DNA of 64,000 nucleotides from Paenibacillus zeirhizosphaerae. GTDB taxonomy: Bacteria > Bacillota > Bacilli > Paenibacillales > Paenibacillaceae. Position numbers and translations under genes: made by a program. The notes below the pieces were generated by a model, which worked only from the letters and a program-made list of their open reading frames with translations, did not search any database and was not told where the DNA came from. The stretch spans positions 186,001 to 250,000 of the forward strand of contig NZ_JAPCKK010000001.1 of NCBI RefSeq assembly GCF_030705605.1, given 5' to 3'. The first letter of the stretch is position 1, and every line of letters begins with the position of its first letter. Below, piece by piece: positions 27,620-36,103 of the stretch.

Positions 27620-28666
27620 ATGAAAATACAGACAAAACAACTGGGTTCCCTGCTGCTGGCTGCTGCTATAGCCATCGGTGGTGTTACTGCGTCTTTTTCC
27701 GAGCTGCATGCAGCCAGCAGCAACTCTCAAACTGCTCAGCAAACGCAGGTAACTCTGAAATGGAACGGTAAGGCGTTGGAGACCAAGGGACTTTTGATCA
27801 AAGGGCAGACTCTGATTCCGATAGCAGCTCTAAGGGATGATTTGAAGCTGCCTGTGGCTTATAATGCGTCTGAGAAAGCTTATACGATCGGTGCCAATTA
27901 TAATAAGCTCACGATTTCAACCGGGTACGACGAGCCTTACGTCGGAGTCAACGGAGTAAGTACGGACGATATGAAAGCACAGCTGATCAACGGCAAGCTT
28001 TATATTCCCATCGGCAACTTGAAGGTCTATCTGGGAATAGACGCCGCCTGGAATGCACCCGCAAAAACGGTAAGCATGACCAAAGGCCAACGAAATGAAA
28101 TCTCCATCCGTACAGTAAATCTGTCTCAGGAAAAAATGGATACGGCGACCTATGATCTGAAATACCCGCAGTTCGCGGGCAGTCAGGCTGGTGTTGAGAA
28201 GATGAATGCCGTGCTGAAGCAGCATGCAGAGCAGGTATTGGCACAGGCGAAGCAGCAAATGCAAGAAATGGGCGGGTCTCCTGCTAACCAACCATCCAAG
28301 TTTGAAAGCACTTATGTCGTAACCTACAACCGTGGTGGTTATGTTAGCCTGATCATGCAGGACTACTCCTATCTTGGCAGCTTTGACGGCACCACATCCC
28401 GTACGGGGTATACGTTCTCCCTGGCAGATGGCGCACAATTGGAACTCGGTGATGTGTTAAAGGCGAACCCGGACTACAAGAAGGCAATGCTCAAAAAAGT
28501 GCAAGATAAAGACGGTTTTTTCCGCAGAGGTCTTTCCGATCATTCGGATTTCTATGTCACTGGAACAGGCGTCGCGATCTTTATACAAACGTATGAATTC
28601 ATCTCAGATTATTACTTTGCTTTTACGGACCTGCTGCCCGCCGGAGCCAAACCGTTCAGTGGTTAA
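27620..28666 (+). CDS. Secreted stalk-domain / DUF4163-DUF3298 protein
   Basis: A 348-residue exported protein. The signal peptide ends near ELHAASS. Residues 45-150 form a copper-amine-oxidase N-terminal-like stalk domain (TLIPIAALRDDLKLPVAYN, KLYIPIGNLKVYLGIDAAWN). Residues 160-235 match DUF4163 (TYDLKYPQFAGSQ), and the C-terminus matches DUF3298 (ADGAQLELGDVLKANPDYK). This combination is common on Bacilli surfaces; it resembles the non-catalytic part of PdaC and is of unknown function. GAGGAGG precedes the ATG at 27620. It converges with the AraC gene, with three bases between them. Confidence 0.75.
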   Translation: MKIQTKQLGSLLLAAAIAIGGVTASFSELHAASSNSQTAQQTQVTLKWNGKALETKGLLIKGQTLIPIAALRDDLKLPVAYNASEKAYTIGANYNKLTISTGYDEPYVGVNGVSTDDMKAQLINGKLYIPIGNLKVYLGIDAAWNAPAKTVSMTKGQRNEISIRTVNLSQEKMDTATYDLKYPQFAGSQAGVEKMNAVLKQHAEQVLAQAKQQMQEMGGSPANQPSKFESTYVVTYNRGGYVSLIMQDYSYLGSFDGTTSRTGYTFSLADGAQLELGDVLKANPDYKKAMLKKVQDKDGFFRRGLSDHSDFYVTGTGVAIFIQTYEFISDYYFAFTDLLPAGAKPFSG

Positions 28667-28669
28667 GGG

Positions 28670-29548
28670 CTAGAGAAACTTGGGCATCCAGTATTGCTGT
28701 CTGTAATTTTTCGGGGACATCCCGTATTTTTCTTTGAAGCATCTGGAGAAGTAGCTTGCTTGGGAGAACCCTGTTTCTTCTGTAATTTGCTGGACAGGCC
28801 AGTCGGTTTGCAGCAAAAGATTACGTCCCTGTTCGAGTCGATAATCCATTAAATATTCAAGCGGGGTGCATTGAAAGGTTGCTTTCATACATCGGGCCAG
28901 ATAATTTTGATGCACGTGAAAATGGTCCTCCAAATCTTTATTGGTGATCGTATTTCGGTAGTTTTGTTTTAAATATATTTCAATCTGCTCTGCTAACTTG
29001 GCAGAGCTGTTTTTGTTGCTTTGGTCATACTCCAGGCTTCGGAAGACGTTTGCAAATGTTTGCTGAGCCTCCCACAGCGCCAGCTTTCTGGGCTTTAAAG
29101 TAGAGGATAATAAGTAGTCCAATTTAGAAAACAACTCCTGTGCATTGACCACTTTTTGAATTTTGGGCAGATGGATGGTCGTATGCTCTGAATGAAAATG
29201 CAGCTCCGGAATGGGCGCGCTGGGTGTAATAAGATTAGGTGAGGATTGTGCGCACCAGGTGCTGTTGGTTTGAAAGTGGAACCAGTAAAAGGAGGTTGGT
29301 TCTGTACAGGCCTCAATGGGGAAATGGTGTTTATCCGGTTCAAGAATTAAAGCAAAGTTTTCGGGGACCTGCCACGCTTGATTCTCTTCACCAATGTGCA
29401 GCAGTCCTTTTTTAATGATAATCACGTCGAAATAACCCAGATTATAACGGTTTGGGTGCCAATCTCCTTTCTGATAAGTCGTAAAATTGCCCTCAATGAA
29501 AAAAGGCAGTGGGGGAACAAGGAAGGATAAGAGGTCTGTTTTGATCAT
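28670..29548 (-). CDS. AraC family transcriptional regulator
   Basis: A 292-residue regulator. The N-terminal half is a cupin-like sensor (YFDVIIIKKGLLHIGEENQ, FALILEPDKHHFPIEACTEP). The last 100 residues carry two helix-turn-helices, with DHFHVHQNYLARCMKAT and TGFSQASYFSRCFKEKYGMS. It is divergent from the GH127 gene at 29787 and shares 238 bases with it, so it most likely activates it in response to an arabinose-type sugar. AAGGAGC precedes the ATG. Confidence 0.87.
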   Translation of the reverse strand: MIKTDLLSFLVPPLPFFIEGNFTTYQKGDWHPNRYNLGYFDVIIIKKGLLHIGEENQAWQVPENFALILEPDKHHFPIEACTEPTSFYWFHFQTNSTWCAQSSPNLITPSAPIPELHFHSEHTTIHLPKIQKVVNAQELFSKLDYLLSSTLKPRKLALWEAQQTFANVFRSLEYDQSNKNSSAKLAEQIEIYLKQNYRNTITNKDLEDHFHVHQNYLARCMKATFQCTPLEYLMDYRLEQGRNLLLQTDWPVQQITEETGFSQASYFSRCFKEKYGMSPKNYRQQYWMPKFL

Positions 29549-29714
29549 ACAAGCCAGCTCCTTTTTGCGTGCGTCTTGCGAATGGAATCGAAAGCTGCAA
29601 ACAAAGTCGATGTGTGAAATCGTATAAGTTTTAGTTAAAGATCGCGATTTTTTTTACGTATTCACGTTGCTAAAATAAGCATTGTGGCAAGGAGAGCTCA
29701 GATTGGCATGGTTG

Positions 29715-29726
29715 GTATGATCATAC
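29715..29726. promoter_or_regulatory. 12-base perfect palindrome upstream of GH127
   Basis: GTATGATCATAC lies 61 bases before the GH127 start. It is a possible regulator site in the AraC/GH127 divergent region; the binding protein is not known. Confidence 0.3.
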
Positions 29727-29748
29727 TTTATCTTTATTTTTCGAAAAA

Positions 29749-29760
29749 TGAAAGCGTTCT
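29749..29760 (+). promoter_or_regulatory. cre-like catabolite control site
   Basis: TGAAAGCGTTCT matches the core of the CcpA cre consensus (TGWAARCGYTWWCA) except near the 3' end. It lies between the likely promoter and the GH127 start, where CcpA binding would block transcription. Confidence 0.4.
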
Positions 29761-29786
29761 ATTATCAGGAAAGGAATGTTTATTTA

Positions 29787-31730
29787 ATGAAAACGACAAA
29801 CCCGGTTAAGCGTGTCCTTGTGAAGGATTTATTTTGGAAAAAGTACAAGCAAGTTGTAGCGGAGGAGGTCATTCCTTATCAGTGGAAAGCATTGAATGAT
29901 GAATTGCCGGATACGGAGCCCAGCCATGCTATTGCAAATTTTAAAATTGCCGCCGGGGAATCGAGCGGAGAGTATTATGGCACCGTGTTCCAGGACAGTG
30001 ATCTTGCGAAATGGCTGGAAACGGTTGCTTTTAGCCTGAGGGATCATCCGAATCCAACGCTCGAGGCCCAGGCGGATGAAGTGATTGAATTGCTGGGAAG
30101 AGCCCAGGCTGACGATGGATATCTGAATACGTACTACCTGTTGAAGGAGCCCGACAACCGCTGGACGAATTTAAGAGACAATCATGAGCTGTACTGTGCA
30201 GGACATTTTATAGAAGCAGCCGTTGCTTATTATGAAACGACAGGCAAGGACAGATTATTGCACATTATGGAAAAATACGTAGATCTGATTCAACAGACGT
30301 TTGGAACAGAAGATGGTAAATTAAAGGGTTACCCAGGGCATGAGGAAATTGAACTGGCCTTAATCAAATTATACGGTGTCACCGGAAAGGATCAATATCT
30401 GGATCTGGCACAATATTTTATTGATCAGCGCGGACAGCATCCTGTGTATTTTGTGGAGGAGCAGGAAAAGAGGAAGCATATTCACACTGCCCCTACCTGG
30501 AATGATGATCAACATATTAATTTTGGCCTGGGCTTCGAATACCAGCAGGCTCATCAGCCTGTTCGGGAGCAAACGGAGGCTATTGGTCATGCCGTCAGAG
30601 CGATGTATCTGTATATTGCACTGGCGGATCTGGCGGCGGTTACGGACGATGCTTCCCTGCTGCAGACCTGCGAAACTCTATGGAATGATGTGACGAATCA
30701 CAAAATGTACATTACCGGCGGGATCGGCTCTGCAGTCAATGGAGAAGCCTTTACCTCCCGGTATGACCTGCCCAATGACAGCATGTATTGCGAGACCTGC
30801 GCCTCTGTAGGGCTGGTTTTCTGGGCGAATCGTATGCTGCGCTTGACGTCTGACCGGAAATATGCCGATGTCCTGGAGCGGGCGCTGTACAACGGAACGA
30901 TCAGTGGAATGGACCTGGATGGCAAGCGGTTTTTTTACGTAAATCCGCTGGAGGTTAATCCTTTCCAAGCTTCCAGAACAGATCAGGAGCATGTCAAAAC
31001 AGAACGGCAAAAATGGTTCTTCTGCGCCTGCTGCCCGCCCAATCTGGCACGAATGATCGCCTCGGTCGAAGATCATGTGTACACCCAGACTGCGGACACT
31101 CTGTACACCCACTTATATATTGCAGGCAAGGCCAGCCTGATGCTGTCCGGGCAACAGGTTGAAATCACACAAACCCATCATTATCCATGGGACGCAGATT
31201 TAAGCTTTTCTGTCCATACAGCAGAGCCCGTTTCTTTTCACTGGGCATTTCGAATTCCGGGCTGGTGCAAGCAGGCCGAAGTGAAGGTGAATGGGGAAGC
31301 CGTTTCATTAGATCATCTGGAAAAAGGTTATGCACGGATTCAGCGCACTTGGAAGGCAGGAGATATCGTAACGTTGCACCTGGCAATGCCTGTCGAACGA
31401 ATGCGCAGCCATCCGCTTGTCTCCATGAATCAACAGCAGGTTGCCCTCCAGCGCGGGCCGGTTGTGTTCTGTCTGGAGGAAGTGGATAATGGGCCCAATT
31501 TGGCAGGGTTAAGATTGCCAAAGTGCAGTCTGATTACGGCAGAATACGACGAAAGTTTACTGGGTGGAATGGTTAAGCTGAGCGCAGGCGGTTATCGAGT
31601 AAAAAGCCCTGCCGCATTGTACAGCTCCGAGCCACCGGAATGGGTTCCCCAGACCATCACCGCTATCCCTTATTACGCATGGTGCAATCGGACTAAAGGG
31701 GAAATGCGTGTATGGGTTTATGAATCATGA
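29787..31730 (+). CDS. GH127 beta-L-arabinofuranosidase, HypBA1-like
   Basis: A 647-residue cytoplasmic (alpha/alpha)6-barrel enzyme. GH127 HypBA1 removes beta-L-arabinofuranose from hydroxyproline-linked arabino-oligosaccharides, using a zinc-bound cysteine nucleophile. HypBA1 uses Glu322 as acid/base and Glu338, Cys340, Cys417 and Cys418 at the zinc site. This protein has Glu320 (NGEAFT), Glu336 and Cys338 (CETCAS), and Cys415-Cys416 (CACCPPN): every residue is present at a constant offset of two. The C-terminal third is beta-sandwich. No signal peptide is seen. Start 29787 has AAAGGA upstream; the frame to 29748 lacks a ribosome site. It is probably controlled by the divergent AraC gene. 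Confidence 0.88.
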   Translation: MKTTNPVKRVLVKDLFWKKYKQVVAEEVIPYQWKALNDELPDTEPSHAIANFKIAAGESSGEYYGTVFQDSDLAKWLETVAFSLRDHPNPTLEAQADEVIELLGRAQADDGYLNTYYLLKEPDNRWTNLRDNHELYCAGHFIEAAVAYYETTGKDRLLHIMEKYVDLIQQTFGTEDGKLKGYPGHEEIELALIKLYGVTGKDQYLDLAQYFIDQRGQHPVYFVEEQEKRKHIHTAPTWNDDQHINFGLGFEYQQAHQPVREQTEAIGHAVRAMYLYIALADLAAVTDDASLLQTCETLWNDVTNHKMYITGGIGSAVNGEAFTSRYDLPNDSMYCETCASVGLVFWANRMLRLTSDRKYADVLERALYNGTISGMDLDGKRFFYVNPLEVNPFQASRTDQEHVKTERQKWFFCACCPPNLARMIASVEDHVYTQTADTLYTHLYIAGKASLMLSGQQVEITQTHHYPWDADLSFSVHTAEPVSFHWAFRIPGWCKQAEVKVNGEAVSLDHLEKGYARIQRTWKAGDIVTLHLAMPVERMRSHPLVSMNQQQVALQRGPVVFCLEEVDNGPNLAGLRLPKCSLITAEYDESLLGGMVKLSAGGYRVKSPAALYSSEPPEWVPQTITAIPYYAWCNRTKGEMRVWVYES

Positions 31731-31738
31731 TTGATAGT

Positions 31739-31767
31739 GGTTGAAATTCTACATAAATCGGTTGAAA
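31739..31767 (+). promoter_or_regulatory. Paired direct repeat GGTTGAAA, likely AraC-type activator site
   Basis: GGTTGAAA occurs at 31739-31746 and 31760-31767, 21 bases (two helical turns) apart. It lies just upstream of the probable promoter of the DUF5695 gene. Two same-side direct repeats are what a YesN- or AraC-type activator would bind. Confidence 0.5.
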
Positions 31768-31797
31768 CTGTTTATTCTCCCCATGGAACATGCTATG

Positions 31798-31803
31798 TAC
31801 AAT
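31798..31803 (+). promoter_or_regulatory. Probable -10 of the DUF5695 transcript
   Basis: TACAAT lies 45 bases before the leader frame. The -35 position (TTCTCC, 31775-31780) is poor, as expected for an activator-dependent promoter, and the GGTTGAAA pair ends eight bases before it. Confidence 0.4.
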
Positions 31804-31847
31804 GATTATGAAGACGCTTACATTCCAAAAAAGGAGGTTTCGGCGAC

Positions 31848-31916
31848 ATGATGAGACTTCAGGTGACAGGTAAGCAATCCAGGGATTTCGGTTCCGGAAG
31901 GAGGCCATGCTTATGA
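31848..31916 (+). CDS. 22-codon leader peptide overlapping the DUF5695 start
   Basis: ATG 31848 follows AAAGGAGG and encodes MMRLQVTGKQSRDFGSGRR plus PCL. Its TGA at 31914-31916 overlaps the ATG (31913) of the secreted protein as ATGA. The overlap suggests translational coupling. The peptide itself is basic and not recognised. It could be chance, but both ribosome site and overlap are unusually good. Confidence 0.45.
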   Translation: MMRLQVTGKQSRDFGSGRRPCL

Positions 31917-34900
31917 AATTCAAGATGATTCTGACAGCCTTTTTAGCGTTAAGCGCTGCGTCCATGTGGTTGAAAACGCAAACGGCAGCGGCCTATGAAC
32001 TGGCCAATGACAAGTTGACGATTCAGACCGGCCAGCATGGCGAAATTTCATCCATTCGTATCAAAGGAGATGCTTTTCCGACAGAATACGTGATGAACGC
32101 CACGGTATCCCCAGAGCAGAATACCGCAGATCATCAATGGCTGGGCGAGCTGATGTTCACGTACCGACTGGACGGAGGCACCTGGACCAAGGCATCGACG
32201 AACAAGTCGGCAGACGTGCGCAAAATCACGAACAGCGGCAACCTTGTCACTGTGACGTACGAGAATTCGAGCAATGCAGAAGGCATCCGTAATTTTAAAG
32301 TGATTGAAACGTATTCGGCGGAGCCGGACGGTTCGGTGCGGTGGAATATAGAGGTACAGAATACGAGTGGAAAAAAGTTGGAAATTGGCGATTTTGGTCT
32401 GCCGCTGCCCTTCAATGAGCAGTGGACCTACGGGGACGCGATTTACGAAACGAGAGTTGTGACCCATTCCTTTGTCGGTAATAACGGCTCCTACATTACA
32501 GCAGGACGTCCAAGCGGTATCGGTTCTTCACTGCTGCTAATCCCGGACGCCGCGACAGGTGCGGGCTTTGAGTACCAGGACCGCTGGCGGGATGAAGAGC
32601 ATCCGGGCAGCAAGTGGGCCTGGAACCCGGCGAATGAAGGCAAATGGATCGAGGGGCTGAATGTTTTCTATATTCATTCCAATGTCATCAAGTCTACCAA
32701 CCGTGGATATTTGCCCAACACCAGCCTGACCCTAAACCCCAGTGAACGCCGCAATTATGGCTTCAAGTTTCTGGCGGTGCAGAACGAGCAGGACATGAAA
32801 GATAAGCTGTATGAGGCGAATTTGGTGGATGTCACCGTTGTGCCGGGCATGATCGTGCCTACGAATCAGAAGGCTAAAGTGGACCTGCGCACCAAGCAGA
32901 CCATCAACAAGGTGACTTATCCGGATGGAACCGTCATTCCGCTGAAGGAAAGCAAGGCGGGCGGACATCACATTTATGAGCTGCAGCTCACCAAGCTGGG
33001 ACCGAACAATATTACAGTGGAATATGGAAACGGCCAAAAAACGGTACTGCAGTTTTATGCCATCGAGCCGGTTGATCAGGCGTTGCAGCGGCACGCTACC
33101 TTTATGGTCGAGAAGACCCAATGGAATGTGCCAGGCGATTTGCGCGATAAAGTGTTCGACGATTGGATGATGCATACCAAATCTAAGCGTAATATTTTCA
33201 ATGGCTACTGGGGCTGGGGGGATGACTGGGGCCTGACTCACGGGCAGTTCCTGGCGGAGAAAAATGTACTGTCTCCGGTAGCCAGGGAAGTGCAGGCCGT
33301 GGACGATTATCTGGAGACGGCCATCTGGACGAATCTGATGAACGGACATCATGAGGACTATTTAATTCATGACTTCCTGATGCCGGAGCCGAACGATACA
33401 CCAACCTACCGCGGATATGCGTATCCGCACGTATACAACACCTATTTCAGTATGTATAAGATCGCAAAGGAGTACCCGGAGCTTGTGACATACAAGCATC
33501 CTAAGGAAACGTATTTGCTGCGGGCCTACAACATCTTCAAAGCCTTGTACGAAGGGCCTGTCGCGTACAACTGGGAAACGGGTCTGATGGGTGAGCTGAC
33601 CACACCGGATATCATTCAGGCGCTTGAAGAAGAGGGCTTTGTGGATGAGGCAAGTGATATCAAGGAAAAAATGGACCGCAAATTTAACAATTTCAAAAAT
33701 ACGAAATATCCTTACGGCTCCGAATACAGCTATGACAATACAGGTGAAGAGGCAGTGTATACGCTGGCTAAAATGAAAGCGGATGCTGGAGAAGAGGAAA
33801 GCAAATCCCTGGAAATGATGGGCAAGATCAATGCCAAAACCCGGGCAGCACGTGGTCATATGCCTGTATGGTACTATTATGCCGATCCTGTCACGATTAC
33901 CGGGGAGAATTGGTTTAACTTCCAGTACACGACCTCACTTGCAGGCTATGCGATGGATGACTGGATCCGCTATCATGAGAGCAATCGCCGTGAGGAACAG
34001 CAGCGTTTGTCCTATGCGGCCAAGATCGCCAACGTCGGAGCGATCAACTCCGGGCAAATCAGCTCAGACCCGGCGAACGTCGGTGCGGTCGCCTGGACGT
34101 ATCAAGCGGAAAAAGGCAATTTCGGAACAAACGGCACCGGTGGTGGTAGAAATGTTCCGCTCCTGAACGGCTGGCGCGGCATGAGCGGCGAGGCGGACCT
34201 CGGACTGTTCGGTGCGCTCCACACGTTAAGTGCCGATGTTGCTGTAGATCCGATTTTTGGATTGACAGGTTATGGTGCCGAGGTGAGCGAAAGCGGTGAT
34301 ATCTATACCATCAAGCCGCTGGACGGCCTGTTCAAGCGCATCAACCTGATTACAGAAAAGCTGTACATGGAGTTGAGCAAGGATCAATTTACCGAAGCTA
34401 AGCTGTCCACATCCAACGACTATGTATGGTTTCAATTGAAGAACCAAACGCCAGGTCAAACGCACACGACGTATGTTACCTTCGAGGGTTTGGCGGAAGG
34501 CACGTACCTGGTGAAGGTGAACGGTCAAGCGAAGGGGAAATTTAACGCATATGCGTCTGTCAACAAGCTTAAATTGGAGATTGGCACCGCAGCTTCCTAC
34601 ACGGTAGAGCTGACACCGACTACACCTGACCCGAACAAAGCTCCAGCCGTAGATGCCGGCCAGGATGCCAAAGTGAAGCTGCCCGATCCGATCGTTTTGA
34701 AAGGAACGGCTGAGGATGACGGGCTTCCGCAAGGAAAGGTGACCAGCGAATGGAGCCTTGTTGAAGGACCGCAAAACGCGCAGGTTACCTTCGCCAGCAA
34801 AACCTCGCTGCGCACGAGGGTGAACGTGTCCGCACCGGGAACGTATCGCTTCAAGCTGACTGCCAACGACTCGCTGTTGTCTGCCGAAGACATCGTCAGC

Positions 34901-35935
34901 GTGGTGGTGGAGCCGGCGGCACCGCTGCCAGAGCAGCTTGCGCTATACAAGCTTGATGAAACAAGCGGCACCGTCGCTGCGGATTCCTCGGGCAGCGGCA
35001 ATAATGCTTCAGTGAAAGGAGCGGCCGCATGGGCTCAAGGAATTAAAGGCAATGCCGTCAGCCTGAACGGCAGTGACAGCTATGTACAGCTTCCGGCGGG
35101 CATCGTGAGCCGAGCGCAGCAATTGACCGTATCCGGCTGGGTCAAAGCAAATAGCCTCAGCGATTATGTGCGGATTTTTGACTTCGGCTCCGGGACGAAT
35201 GAATATATGTTCTTGACCCCCAAAGCCGGGAACCGGATGCTGTTTGCCATTACGGTGAATGGCAACGGGGCAGGGCAGGAACAAACGATCACCGGCCCTG
35301 TGCTGCCGACAGGGGTATGGAAGCATGTCGCAGTCACGCTGAACGGATCCACAGGAATTTTGTACGTGGACGGTCGGGAAGTGGGACGTAATGCCAGCTT
35401 GACCTTGAACCCCACCAGTTTGGGTCAGACCAAGAACAACTATATCGGCAAATCTCAATACCCTGACCCGTATCTCAACGGTCTGGTAGATGATTTCCGC
35501 ATCTACAGCCGTGCTTTGAGCGCAGCCGAGGTGCAGGGACTGGCCAGCACGACCGCACAGAGTCTGCTGCCAATGGGGGACATCACTGCTCTGAAGGAAG
35601 TAAGTGTAACGACCCAGGCAGGTATCAAGCCGGAGCTCCCTAGTGTGGTGGAGGCTACGTATGGAGAAGGAGAAGGCTCCACCAAATGGGTGGATGTGCA
35701 ATGGGAGGATATCGATCCAGCACTCTATGCCGCTCCCGGATCATTTGAAGTGAAGGGCACGGTAGAGGGCACCCTGTTGCAGGCCATAGCGAGGGTAACT
35801 GTTATTGAAGCTGGGGCTGAGATTCAAGTGGAAAGTCCAGTTAACCCGCCGACTTTGGCAGCCCCGGTTTCCCCGGTGACACCTGATTTACCGGCTGCGC
35901 CAAATAGCTCCGGCAAGTCAGCAGGAAATCCCTGA
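31913..35935 (+). CDS. Large secreted DUF5695 protein with PKD/REJ-like, LamG and Ig-like domains
   Basis: A 1340-residue exported protein. Residues 1-28 are a signal peptide (cut near TAAAYE). About 29-880 is DUF5695, made of a beta-sandwich (29-380) and a helical, barrel-like region (385-760) with RNIFNGYWGWGDDWGLTHGQ and DYLIHDFLMPEPNDTPTYRG, the layout of many glycosidases. A PKD/REJ-like module (about 905-1000), a LamG/concanavalin-like module (about 1005-1195, YKLDETSGTVAADSSGSGNN) and a bacterial Ig-like module (about 1205-1290) follow, then a Pro-rich tail. No activity is established for DUF5695; the setting between GH127 and a sugar importer suggests a cell-wall glycan or glycoprotein hydrolase. 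ATG 31913 has AAGGAGG nine bases upstream; ATG 31907 is too close. Confidence 0.75.
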   Translation: MKFKMILTAFLALSAASMWLKTQTAAAYELANDKLTIQTGQHGEISSIRIKGDAFPTEYVMNATVSPEQNTADHQWLGELMFTYRLDGGTWTKASTNKSADVRKITNSGNLVTVTYENSSNAEGIRNFKVIETYSAEPDGSVRWNIEVQNTSGKKLEIGDFGLPLPFNEQWTYGDAIYETRVVTHSFVGNNGSYITAGRPSGIGSSLLLIPDAATGAGFEYQDRWRDEEHPGSKWAWNPANEGKWIEGLNVFYIHSNVIKSTNRGYLPNTSLTLNPSERRNYGFKFLAVQNEQDMKDKLYEANLVDVTVVPGMIVPTNQKAKVDLRTKQTINKVTYPDGTVIPLKESKAGGHHIYELQLTKLGPNNITVEYGNGQKTVLQFYAIEPVDQALQRHATFMVEKTQWNVPGDLRDKVFDDWMMHTKSKRNIFNGYWGWGDDWGLTHGQFLAEKNVLSPVAREVQAVDDYLETAIWTNLMNGHHEDYLIHDFLMPEPNDTPTYRGYAYPHVYNTYFSMYKIAKEYPELVTYKHPKETYLLRAYNIFKALYEGPVAYNWETGLMGELTTPDIIQALEEEGFVDEASDIKEKMDRKFNNFKNTKYPYGSEYSYDNTGEEAVYTLAKMKADAGEEESKSLEMMGKINAKTRAARGHMPVWYYYADPVTITGENWFNFQYTTSLAGYAMDDWIRYHESNRREEQQRLSYAAKIANVGAINSGQISSDPANVGAVAWTYQAEKGNFGTNGTGGGRNVPLLNGWRGMSGEADLGLFGALHTLSADVAVDPIFGLTGYGAEVSESGDIYTIKPLDGLFKRINLITEKLYMELSKDQFTEAKLSTSNDYVWFQLKNQTPGQTHTTYVTFEGLAEGTYLVKVNGQAKGKFNAYASVNKLKLEIGTAASYTVELTPTTPDPNKAPAVDAGQDAKVKLPDPIVLKGTAEDDGLPQGKVTSEWSLVEGPQNAQVTFASKTSLRTRVNVSAPGTYRFKLTANDSLLSAEDIVSVVVEPAAPLPEQLALYKLDETSGTVAADSSGSGNNASVKGAAAWAQGIKGNAVSLNGSDSYVQLPAGIVSRAQQLTVSGWVKANSLSDYVRIFDFGSGTNEYMFLTPKAGNRMLFAITVNGNGAGQEQTITGPVLPTGVWKHVAVTLNGSTGILYVDGREVGRNASLTLNPTSLGQTKNNYIGKSQYPDPYLNGLVDDFRIYSRALSAAEVQGLASTTAQSLLPMGDITALKEVSVTTQAGIKPELPSVVEATYGEGEGSTKWVDVQWEDIDPALYAAPGSFEVKGTVEGTLLQAIARVTVIEAGAEIQVESPVNPPTLAAPVSPVTPDLPAAPNSSGKSAGNP

Positions 35936-35972
35936 TAAGGAGAGGAAATATTAAATAGCTGCTGATCATTAT

Positions 35973-36017
35973 GCCCGCCGTCGCTCTTCTCCCGCCAAGG
36001 AGAAGGTGGCGGCGGGT
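35973..36017 (+). terminator. Strong G+C-rich hairpin after the DUF5695 gene
   Basis: GCCCGCCGTCGCTCTTCTCC pairs with GGAGAAGGTGGCGGCGGGT around CGCCAA. The following ATCCTTGCATTTT is only weakly T-rich, so this may be a partial terminator that reduces read-through to the sensor kinase gene. Confidence 0.5.
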
Positions 36018-36103
36018 ATCCTTGCATTTTAAGTACAGGCATGATTCCCAATCGGCAAAGGAAGCAACATGACTTCCACACTTATGTGTAAGGAGGAGGA
36101 TGT

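Noticed and set aside
31187..31489. 100-codon frame inside the GH127 gene
   Set aside because: A shadow frame with no start signals, inside a gene with complete catalytic motifs.
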